A stretch of 64,000 bases of DNA from Scolanthus callimorphus (taxonomy: Eukaryota > Cnidaria > Anthozoa > Actiniaria > Edwardsiidae), in contig JAWWUD010000055.1 of NCBI GenBank assembly GCA_033964015.1, positions 384,501 through 448,500 of the forward strand, given 5' to 3'. The notes below the pieces were generated by a model that did no database searches, was not told the origin of the DNA, and saw only the letters and a list, made by a program, of their open reading frames with translations. Position numbers and translations under genes: made by a program. Below are positions 28,701 to 40,700 of this stretch, piece after piece (the stretch's first letter is position 1; every line of letters starts with the position of its first letter).

Positions 28701-31700
28701 GGTAACTCTACAAGACAAACTGCAGAAACTGCAGAAATTGCAGAACAGAGCAACCCGTGTTTTGACATTCTCGGACTATGATGCTAATGTGCTAATGCAA
28801 ATGAATTGTTTGAGATTAAAGGGTGGAAAAATCTTACCCGTCGGCAACAAATTCTACCAAAGCTACCATGGTCTTTAAATGTCTCCAAGAGATTTAAAGC
28901 TCCAGAATATCTTTACTACAAAACAGCTTTAGCTACAGTACAGTGGGGCCATTTCATGGAACAATCTCCCTCGTCGTATCAGGAGCAATGAGTCTTTGTA
29001 TGCATTTTTGAAAACGCGCAATTAATGATTTCTTATGACACACGGCATTCACGGAAAGCAGCTTTTGTAACAATATTTAGTGCAATTTTTACATTCATTG
29101 TAGTGTAAGTATATTTCTTGTATAGGCTGATGAATTGTCCGTGTTAAAATAAAAATTATCGATCTATCTTAACAGTTAGCTGATAATTGTGTGAAATGTA
29201 GTTACTAAACTCTGAATGCGCGCGCGCAAAGAGGAGAAAACGAAACTGAATACAATGGTACAATATTGTGAAAAACTAAGTCTAAAGAGTTCTAAATTTC
29301 TTCTCTAAGGTTAAGTCCATCAGGGCTCATGGTTCTTAACTTGTCGATCCAAAAACCCATTGTATTCAGTTTCGTTTTCTCCTCTTTGCGCGCGCATTCA
29401 GAGTTTGTCTGCGCGCGTAGGATACGTTTGTATATACGCGTATGCATATGTAACTGATTTCTGTAACCGCCCTGATGAAGGACTGAAAGTAAAGAGTCCG
29501 AAACGTCGGCACAAATCTTGTCTGTTTTGTCCTTTCTCTCTATTTGTCGTCGATTTTATTGGGACATTGCATCCATTTTGGATACAGATCCATCGCTGTT
29601 AGTGTTTTCAAAATTATTTCAAGCTCGGTGTTAATGATGTCACGGTTGCTGTTCAACTTTTCATTTTTTGACTTGAAATCCTTAAAAGTTTTTTTTTTCG
29701 CCTTCTCTCATGCTCTGCAGTTGGAGGTGTTGTTTTGGGCTGTCTTCTCGCTCACGCCCTGTTCAGTTATAGAGCTGGTAATTACTGCAGAATGTCCGAC
29801 CAACATCGCCAAGTGTCCGAACAATTTTCAGTTATGTTCGGTAAATTTCTAAGCAGAGACAACCAAGAAAAAAAAAATAATGAACAGCTGTTCGATAAAG
29901 TTAGCAAATACATTGCAAGCTCTGAGTTACGACGCGATGTCACAAAAACGCAACCACTGCGCCACGAGTGATCATGAAGAGAAACGAAAAACAGGAGATT
30001 ATATGTGTTATTCGAACCCGGAGTATCACTGCTGTAAGGGGTCCGTCTTAACTGTGAGGCAAACTTGGTTTTTGCATGAATATTGCGATCAGAAATGTAG
30101 GCATTTTCAGTTCCCCGATGCAAGGTCTCTTGGGAGACCAAATTACAATAGCGGCTGCGCTTGTTCACTGAACCATGTTTCTTTATCCAGAGCTAAGCTG
30201 CACTCGAACTACGGGTTTATTTCATTGGCAATCATAGTATTACAAAGTAATAACATGGCACACTCGGGAAATTAGGAATTAAATTTCCCCTAGACCCTGG
30301 GAACAATTTTTAAAAGCCTCTCGGGCTGCGCGGCTTTTAAACATTCTTCCTCGGGCCTCGGGGAAATTTAATCCCTAATTTCCCTCGGTGTCATGTTATT
30401 ACTTATAATAAATATGCAGCCCCAGACATTTATAATGTTATAACGAGAGCCCTGGCTTTGTGTGATTTTTTTTCTTGCTTGGATCTCTGCAAGGAATATT
30501 TTTTGAAGGATTTGCCTTGCACAATTTCTTTTTTGGGGGAATTGTTACCCCCCTCTGTAAATTTCATTCTGACGCGAACAGTATCTCACTATGTACTCAA
30601 TATTGCCATCACATTTGTTTTTCTGTAGCCAGTTGCGTTCAAAATGATATTTGGCGAAATTGCTTAAACTTTGATTAGTTTGCGTTGATGTTCATCAAGG
30701 AACATTTTAGAAGTTTAGATCGATTAACGTGGAACGTTTGCCAATTAAAACAGTGATGTCTCTGTTTCGTTGCTATGGAAACTCTGAATCACGTTAAAGT
30801 ATGCTCCATCACACGTTGATGAAGTATAAAGCATGTGCCTGGTCTGTATATATTTATGAGCGGGGAATAAGAAAACATCGAATGCTATGCAGTCTTAGGA
30901 GCATTTGTGAAAAATATATGCATAACACACATACAGACACAAATGCCATGCCTACTATTCTTAAAGGCAATTAGGTACAGTACCAGTACAGTACCAAGAA
31001 AGTTCTATATGTAATATTTCAAGCCATAGTGGACTAGATCGCCTCCTGTGCAGTGTCTATGAGAAAACATTGTTCTTGCGAATGTATTGATCCCTCTCTG
31101 AAAACCACCTAGGATCGATGACAAAGTAATGGCGTCGTTTTGCGCCAGTCTGCTGAAAATAGCAAGTATTTTGCACATACACGTCTTTAGTGTGCTTGGA
31201 AGTTAAAGTATTAGGTCTTGGGAAAACGTGCCTTGATTTACTAACTCCTTGTTCTCCAAGGAATCCTTGTAACTTCCAAGCTTTACAATCAGGGGCAGAC
31301 CCGCTTACCGACATGGCAGCGTTGGGATCCTGACTGCTTGAGACTTTCGACTGGCCTTTCGGTATTTCCCTTTCTTTCTCTCCATATCTTCTTCTCGATG
31401 ATACTGCAAACGGCGTATAAAGACAAGTGAATGCTCCTTCCTGTAAATGTTTTCCTCGTTGCTCTGACGTTGGCTCAGGTCCGTACCAAGAATTTTTAGG
31501 GATTTGGTGATTGAGAACCGGTAAAGTGTACTTGCTGTATTCTGAAGAATATTCGGTGAAGTGCGACCCTCCAAGAAATATCGGTGCCGATCTGTTCTTG
31601 ATGTAACCGGGGTAACTTAAATTGCCTTTCGGTTCCATTTCAACGCAGTTTTCAGTTCCAAATACAAATCTAGAAGATAATTTCTTGTTTAAAGTTTTTT

Positions 31701-34700
31701 GTTTTCTGTTTCTAGTGTTATCTGCATACAAACGGAATGCCTTGTCATTTGAAGATGCGGTTCCAGTTACTCGACATTCGCTAATGTTTAGTGCCAAATC
31801 TCACACTAAACATGGATGACTCGTTGCTAAGTCTAGAAGTTGAAGTGATTAAATTTTGATGCATTTGGTAATTTAAAAGCTAAACAATGGAGGACAGCGG
31901 GTTTCTTTTGTGAAATTGAAATTATCAGCAGTCCCTTTTAGCTATCTCGCTGATGGGAACTTGAACTTTCATTAATAGAAAATGGTTTTCCTGCAGTGAG
32001 AAGTCAAGATTTAGTGCGCGTTGATGCACCTTTGGTATAATTTTATTCTTCACAAAATACTTTCACCGCTTCGTAAGTGCTTGTAGGTGAATACAGAATG
32101 ATCTATAGTCTTTATATCATTTACACTACCTGCGGTCGAAACTGAAGTATGGTCTAATGAAGTGTGTGAATTGTAAAGTATTACCGCTTCGAAACCCAGG
32201 GTACCTAATATAATATTTAAGAATTTAAGAAAATGAATTTTCGTATCAGGAACCGCCCTTATGGCACACATTTGTGTTAAAAATTACTGTGGCTCAGAAA
32301 TATATGATGTAGAAGAAGCCCTAAGTGTAATAACTACAACCAAATGCCAACGCTCAAAAGCACAAATGGGATATTTCATTAAGCACTTTAGCTTAAAGTT
32401 GATTCTTTTTATTATATAGATATCGATGAGATATCTGTGTTTCTCCAGTGTTGAAAAATTGATATGAAAGATATGATATCTTTCACATGTGAAGATATCG
32501 CTGTTTGCATGAAACTGGTATTTATTTTACCTTGTGATTTTATATTTAATTTGTAAACTTTAAATCTTAGCTTGGTAAGTTTATAACATTTTTAAAGAGT
32601 TTTTATATCAAATTCATTAAGCTTCAACAAACTTTGCTCGTAGTGAGTTTCAGTGCCAGGAAGCGGTTTGCCGGTTTATCGATTCGGTTTTACAATAAAA
32701 GGCTTTTATTTGTTTTTAATTTATTTCAATATCTATACAATAAACAGAACATTACATGGGCGTTTGGAGATACGAATCGTTTATCTTCTCGTGTTCAATC
32801 TCAATCTCTGAGATTGAGTTGAACACTCGACGATCAAACTCGTATCTCCGCGCTCCCATGTAATATCCTCTATATCTCCACTCTTGTACTTAGGGGTCGA
32901 CCATTTGACTTGTAATATCCTCTATATTTCCACTCTTGTACTTAGGGGTCGACCATTTGACTTGTAATATCCTCTATATCTCCACTCTTGTACTTCGACC
33001 ATTTGACTTTTGAGGGGGGGGGGGGGGAGGGGTCACTTTTTGGGGTGAGAGGCATTTGGCGTGCATTAATTTTTATTGCTGTAGTTGACCATTTTTTCCT
33101 TGAAATAAAAGATGCAGAACCTGGTTTTTCAAAAAAGCCCTCCCCCTCAATAGTCAAAAGGTGGCGCCTTAGTGCTATGCGGCCACAGGCTTACCTGAAC
33201 ATTCACATTTAGTGTAATTACTCATATAATTACTCAAGCGATTCCGCGCGCTGATTGGTTGAGATGTTCGTCATATCTATACTATTATAATCGGGTTGTC
33301 TGCGCAAACGTTTCTGATTGGCTAAATCGTTCACACTCACTCCGCTTAGGCCTGCCGCTGTGGCGCCAAAAGAAGTTCACAAACCTGCAGAAAAGGTGGA
33401 AATCTCGACAGTGAGCGTGTTTGGTTGAAAAAGATTCACCCTGGGCTAAGTTCTAATTCAAAGCTGCCATCGCCGCCATTTTGAAATCTCCCACAGAAAC
33501 TAAAAAAGAACTCAGTTCGCACAGCCGAAAGCACCATAGTTATTCAGACCTAAATGGTTCTGTCACAGATTATTTGCAGGAATGTGCAGGGATAATTCTG
33601 ATTCGAAAGCTTTAAGTTGAGAAAAAAATTCATTCAGCTTGAACAAACGTACACCAGTGCCCTGCTTTCCTGAGCGCGGGCTAAGGTGAAAGAGTGACAT
33701 GTTTACACAAAGCAAAGCCATGAATAATATTCTCTAAGTATAAATCCTTACGCTGTATCGCAAAACGAAGGACACAAACCCTAAGAGAAGAAGGGAATCT
33801 CTCCAGTAGGCGTGTTTTTGTTGGAAAATATTCACCTTTGGCTAAGTTCTTATTCAAGCGATTTTTTCAGCGACGGACAAAGCCGCCATCGCGGCCATGT
33901 TGAAATCTCACACATAAACTAAGAAAGAACTCATTTCCCTCAGCCGAAAGCACCATAGACATTCAAAACTAAATGGTTCTATTACAGATTACTTACTGAT
34001 ATGTGCAGGGATAATTTTAATTCGAAAGATTTGAGCTGAGAAAAAATTTCATTCAAGTTTGAACAAACTGACACCACTGGCACTGCCTACAGAGCGCACG
34101 CTGAGCAATGAATGAAATTCTCTAAAAAAATCTTAATATATAGATTTAGGCACTGCCTAAAAGCGGAGCTCTCAGTGATTATAATAAATATCAAGGTTTA
34201 GAAAAATTTATTTTCTAACCTAATATCATAACTTCAATGACTGCATCTGATTTTGTGAAAGTTCGATAACATAAAAAAGACCTGTAGAAGTTTACAGTAT
34301 TTAGAAATGCTTTTAGATCATGGTAATAAAACTCCATGCAAACTTTCTGCTTTTAAAATTTCTAAAGAACTATAGCATTAGGGAGCAAAGTTTTTCATCT
34401 ATTTCAGTTTTGTTGTCGTGATTTTTTTATTATATACTGCCATAAATAGAGGATATTACATGGCCGCGCAGACATACAAATTTTATCTTCGAGTGTTGGA
34501 AATTTATCTCACGAGTGAGCACACTGAGAACAAGTGAGATAAATTTTAACATGAGAACAGCAAATTCGTATCTCCAAGCAGCCATGTAATGTTTTGTTTA
34601 TTATATAAACATCAGTGAAATACTAAAATCGACATTTATTTTACGAAAATCGTTAAATTAGAAATCCCCAGGGGGTTCCTCTGATATAAAAATGATGGAG

Positions 34701-37700
34701 GGTATTTTTTTGGGTATGAAATTTGTAGTTAAAGTTTTTTTTTTTTTTTGGGGGGGGGGTTGAAAATTCTACCAGGTATTTTTTTAGGGGTTGAAAAATC
34801 TGCGGATCTGAAGGGCTGAAGCTAATTCCAGGAAACATAATAGGACGGGCATGGCCACCACAGGTGATGACAGACAAAGAAAAAAGACAATGCTGGTATT
34901 ATATAGCCTTTTAAGGCTAAAAAAAAGTTGGGTATTTTTGGGGTTTCAAATTTTGGGAGCAGGTATTTTGGGGGGGTATAAAATTTATTGGTTAAGTATT
35001 TTTTTGGGTATGAAATTTGATGCTCCATTGAGCGCCCCCCCCCCCCCCCCAATCATTTTTTTTTCGAGTACCCCCTGGGTAGAAATATATGTGTCTTATC
35101 TTCATTGTGAAGATACCTTGGTATTTCACTGATGTTTATATAATAAATAGAGGACATTACATGACCACGCGCATGAGCGCAGCAAACGAGTGACATAAAT
35201 TTTTAACACGAGAAGATAAAATTCGTATCTCCAATCGGCCATGTAATGTTCTGTTTATTATATAAACATCAATGAAATATCAAATTCTTATTTTATTTGA
35301 GCTAAGCTTAAAAATTGAGCAATAGCAAGTGTGATATTTTCACATGTGAAAATGTCAGTGATACTTTCACGTGTGAAGATATCAAGTTTTCGCGCGGGAG
35401 ATCACCCGGTTTTCATTGGTGTTTATTTAACAATTAGTCACCGAAGGCGATGTAAATATCGGCGAATATTAGCTGTTAGTATATACCAGCTCGACAACCT
35501 CCTAAGAACGCGTATTTTGATTGGTTTAGAATCTCGGAATCTGAGACATTATTTACCTCCGAAACAGTAGATATTGTCCTAGCGAAAAAAATGGCGGGAG
35601 TAAACAGCCGTTTCGCGACAATTTCTGACCAGGAAATCAAGAAAATGAAAGAAAATGCCGTTCCAGAGAACACAAAAAAAGCTACAAAGTTCGCTCTGAA
35701 GGTTTTTCAAGGTTAGTACCTTTAACAGAACAAAGAAAAGCTGTAAAACTCTGACAAAATAACGTAAGCTTACTAGTAAAGTTACGGCAAAATCCGTGCA
35801 ATTTTCATTTTACAAAATGATTTTTCTTAGCAGCTTTAAATTTAAATTAAATTTTCTTTTGTAGAATGGTTCTTACAACAAGATGAGTTCACAACAGCTA
35901 TTGAGGATATGGAGCCGCCTGAGCTCAACAAGTGTTTGAGAAAGTTTTATGTTTCAGCCCGTAAACAAGATGGCAGTTTTTACAACAAAGCTTCGCTTAC
36001 CTCCATACGCGCAGCCATCGAGCGATACTTGAAAAAAGAGCACAACAAGTTATTCTCTATAATTGGAAGTCCAGAATTCCAAGAATCCAATGAAACAATG
36101 AATAGCTTTCTGAAAACCCTCAGTAAGTCCGGCGAAATTTGCCCCACTAAACACAAACCAGCAATAACCAAAGAAGCCATCCAAAAACTTTTTGAAGAAG
36201 GCGAGCTCATTGAGCACGGGACATCAAGCGATCCGGCAAAACTCCAACAAACAGCTTGGTTTTATATTTCCTATTTCTTCGGTCGTCGTGGAAGAGAAAA
36301 CCAGAGAGTCATGACACCCGACTGCTTGAAGCTCTGCAAAACACCAAATGGCGCCGAGTATTTTCAGATAAATAGAGATCAGCCGGGCGGTGTTTTGACC
36401 ACTAAGAACCACCAAGGAGGTTTGGATGGCAGCGACGACCCTTCCGACGGAATAATGTTAGAAAATAAAGGTCCACGCTGTCCAGTTGCCACAGTGAAAA
36501 AATTCCTGCTCCACCTGAATCCAAAATGTCAAGCTCTTTTTCAGAAGCCGCTATCAGGGTCAAAGTTTGTTGCTTCAGAATGCGAAGTTTGGTACTCGTT
36601 GGTTCCACTTGGCCACAATACGCTGGACAACATGCTCAAAAACATGTGTCGCCGTGCTGGTATTTCTACTCCATATACCAACCACTCCGTTAGAGCCACA
36701 ACAGTAAATGTGTTATCCGCCAAAGATACCAAGAATCGACACATCCGAGCTGTGACAGGACATAAAAGTGACACAAGCCTGGAGTCCTACAACGAGCGAC
36801 CATCTTTCGAGCAGTTTTGTGATATGTCCGTTACTCTAAATGAATTCATTTCTCCAGACCGCCAGCTAGTTTGTTCAAGCCGCCAGTTCCCTTCAGAAAT
36901 CCCTCAACAGTGTCTTGCAGATCCATCTGTGGCTGCAGCTCCACCAATGCCGATCAATTCTTCGCAAAATGTCCTCGATCAGTCGTCGACCGTTGCATTC
37001 CAGTCTCAAAGTTTCACTCCTGGCTTCATTGCTGGTGGATCTTTTGTCAATTGTACCTTCAACTTCAATATAAATCGCCCTTGAACAGATTGTAGAGACG
37101 TTTCTAACTTGAAACTGTAAAGATTTTGGGGTTTACATCCTTATTTTCTCTTAAATGTTTTAGATTGAGGGTCGATTGTAGATTCAATCTTTGCAGACTT
37201 TCGGGAGATGTAAAAATCACGTGTTTATGCAAACATATGTAAATCAGCTCTCGGTTGCGTGCGCTTTGTCACGTTTCTGTGACTAATAAAATTCCTATTG
37301 TCACGCTGACTTTTTGTTTTTCATTTGGAAAATTATTAAGTTGCCTTGCTGGTATATACTAAAACACTTATTCTATTTCAATTTCGGTGGATAGTGGCTT
37401 CAGGAATATTTACCTCGAGCCTGCGGCTCTCGGTAAATATTCTGCCACTATCCACCTCAATTGAAATAGAATAAGTGTTAAATATTTACGGAGCCTGAAG
37501 TGACTAATTGTTTTAGTATAATTACTCAGGCGACTTTTAAGATTTTTGACAAAAAAAATCGGGTTTAGGGGTATTTTTTAGTTTCCCATAATAAAGAGCG
37601 CGCCCGATCTCCAATGCTTTCAATGTTATATTCACCTTCTTGAGATATTGGCCTTTCTAGTTTTTATGACGTCATCGATGACGTCATGTCACGTGATCTT

Positions 37701-40700
37701 GGTGGTGCACCTCCTTGCCTCCAAAATAACTTTACTGAAGTTTGGTCACCTAGCGATGTTGCCTTCTTGAGATATGGGCTTCTCTAGTTTTTATGACGTC
37801 ATCGATGACGTCATGTCACGTGACCTTGGTGGTGCACCTCCCTTGCCTCCAAAATAACTTTACCGAAGTTTGGTCACCTAGCGATATTGCCTTCTTGAGA
37901 TATGGGCTTCTCTAGTTTTTATGACGTCATCGATGACGCCATGTCACGTGACCTTGGTGGTGCCCCCCCCCCCCCTCCCCCTTGCCTCCAAAATAACTTT
38001 ACCCAAGTAGATAGATAGCTTTAGATAGCTTTGGTCACCTAGCGCTGTTGCCTTCTTGAGATATTGGCATTTCTAGTTTTTTATGACGTCATCGATGACG
38101 TCATGTCACCTGACCTTGGTGGTGCACCCCCCTTGCCTCCAAAATAACTTTACCCAAGTTTGGTCACTAGCGATGTTGCCTTCTTGAGATATTGACTTTT
38201 CTAGTTTTGATGACGTCATGCCGGACGAACGAACGAACGAAAGCACAAACCGGAAGTCCATGACAGAATCGTTCGATGCATATACACTTTTCTTTTGTTC
38301 CTTTTTCTCCTGCATGTAGCTATGGCGCTTAAAGGCCATAAGAGGAACTCTATACCAAAATCATGAGCCTCAATGACGTCATCAAAATTAGCAAGAATGC
38401 CCTAGCCTGTGTACATCCGCTACTAACCTACCTGTACCACTTGTAGGTTAGGTTACCTCTACCTCTTGTAGGCTTCAGACATCAAGAAAAATTACTTGAA
38501 AACAATATCTAAACGACTAAGGGAAAGCAGAAAAGAACCGCGGCCTCGCCGCTTCTCACGGTTCTTGCACAGCGAAATTTCATGAAGACTGTAAATTTAT
38601 GCACTAAAGCTGATAATTTTGGTGGCTACGGAAGGATTAGGGAAGCATAAAGGATTTACAACGAAGTACCAGGACTATGTGGATGATTTGATTTCTAATT
38701 TGGTACACTGACAGATGAAGTTCGCTACATACAAACGATCCAAGGAGGAAGGCGAGAATGAAAGTTTGTCAAAAACTTTACAACGTGTTCGCCGAAAAAA
38801 AAAATGAACACATATACAACTCGGTAAGCCGGGACTATGAACTTTTTCAATTCCTAAGTCGACATGGATGTTTTAAGTTTCTTCTTTTTGTTTTCATTTG
38901 TGTGAAATTATTTTTTTGATGCACGAAATTTGTCAAGTTTGTTTTTTGTTTGCGAGAATAACTGGAGTCGGTGGTAAGGACGTAGTAGCGTTGAACTTTT
39001 ACTTGAACTGCTTGAATGAAGCACGACTTGAAAGAGTTTGATCAGGCGTTCAACTATGCGCGATGCATCTTGGGGGAGAAGTTCTTCAGAACAATGGTTC
39101 CTATGACGCATGAAGAAGACATAGAAAATACAACAAAGAAGGTCTTTGTTCTTCTTTCATTGTCTTCTTCGTGGTCTTTGTTCTACTTTCTATGTCTTCT
39201 TCATGCGTCACAGGAACCATTGTTCACCCCATAGGATGCAGAAACGCATAGTTGAACGAAAAAAAATCGCCAATCGGAAATATTCAAAATCAATAAAATA
39301 TTAACGGCGCGCGGTAAACACATTTTTCTTTCGTTACTGTTCCTTTGACTAATGGATCTTTTTGATGAAATGTAGTTGACTTCTGTCTTTAGTGGCACTT
39401 TAAAAGGTAGACTTTATAAACGACAGAAGTTTATTGCTTACATTCTATAAACTATTTGAAAACAAAATGAATGGTACCGGTGCGAAAAGTAGGCACTGCA
39501 TGATGGCACTCTGCGAATCGACAGGAAACTCGAGGAAACAGCAAGCGTTTTCTAATGTTGGCCATGTGCCAACGGAGCACTGCTTTGATTTCCGTGAAAT
39601 ACATGGCAGTCGAGGATGGCATCTGCTTAACAACCAGTCAGTCTGAGGGCAGAAGTTAGCTTATTAAAAGTTGTCGATGTTCCTCTTGTAGCGTACTGCT
39701 TTGCTCTTTTTATTTGCCTATTCATTTGCTGTTCGCTAACAATCATAACAATTTTTAGCACTTCGTGGATATGTACGCCTGCTAGCTTGGCACTTCATCG
39801 TGTGCTTTGCAATTTTTGCACCCTGGCTCTAAATCACTAGACTAGTAAAAATATTTGCTTCATTTTGGCAAAGGGATAAAGTAAAAGCCGTTCTTGTCGA
39901 TCGCGTCAGAGGAAGATTTCGTATTTCGTGCGCCTGCTGCGTGTATGACGTAATTTGTTTACTTCTCTCTGATTGGTTGATTTTTTGCGCGAAAATCTAA
40001 AAATAGCCCAAGCTATAAAACACATGTGAGAACCACCCAATAGGGGATGCACGCTCCTACTTATGAGCTTCTGACACAGGCTAGAATGCCCGTGACGTTC
40101 AAAAATGAACTCCATGGGCTACTGTATACGTTATTTTCTTATGTATGGTGCTCCGCTCGCGCGGCGTGAAAGCTCCGCTACTAAAAGAATTGCCTCGGGC
40201 TCCTCGACTTCGTCTCGTTGACTATTCACCGATATTTACGGCGCTTCTAGCCTGCGTAGCGGCTCTAAAAGGGAAGGGGAGGGAGTCGGAGCGAGCGAAA
40301 ACCGGAAATAGCGCGGGTCGCAAGGGGTTCGTACGGCACTTCCAACAGGGTCCTGAAGGGGTAAAACGGGAGCCGGGATTCGCCTTATTTTAGGCCGGGA
40401 AAACGGGATTTGGGTTACCGGGAACGGGATTTATCTACCGGGAATGGGAATCAAGATGCTTCAACGGGATCGGGATTTTTCAAATCTCCCCTTGTATATC
40501 CTAATAAAAAGTCGTTAATTTATCTCATTTTTCGCATTTTGAGACTGTTCAACGGACTTCAACCTGAAAATATAATTTTACTTCTGATCCCTCGCAATCT
40601 GTTGGTTTTGATCCGCAAATCGTTAGCATCACGCGGACTTTAAAGTGACTAGAGATCCATGACTTTAGAGACAAATATCTACCTCTAAATTTCATGTAAA

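Larger units (their letters stand above)
35429..37515 (+). mobile_element. Crypton-like tyrosine-recombinase element bracketed by inverted repeats
   Basis: The recombinase gene 35591-37084 is flanked by ACAATTAGTCAC (from about 35430) and GTGACTAATTGT (ending about 37512). Similarity between the flanks continues: TAAATAT, then TTAGTATATACCAGC on the left (35477-35490 region) and GCTGGTATATACTAA on the right (37348-37362). A 116-bp palindrome has been inserted into the right arm. TTTA is directly outside both ends, a possible 4-bp target duplication. Cryptons as described lack terminal inverted repeats, so this needs checking. The ends could belong to separate MITEs. Confidence 0.55.

Noticed and set aside
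29735..30275. ORFs of 78-131 codons on both strands.
   Set aside because: They overlap, have no recognised domain, and no splice-site chain to a larger gene was found.
34653..35132. Short ORFs over the G/T-rich region.
   Set aside because: They come from runs of G and T in degenerate repeats.
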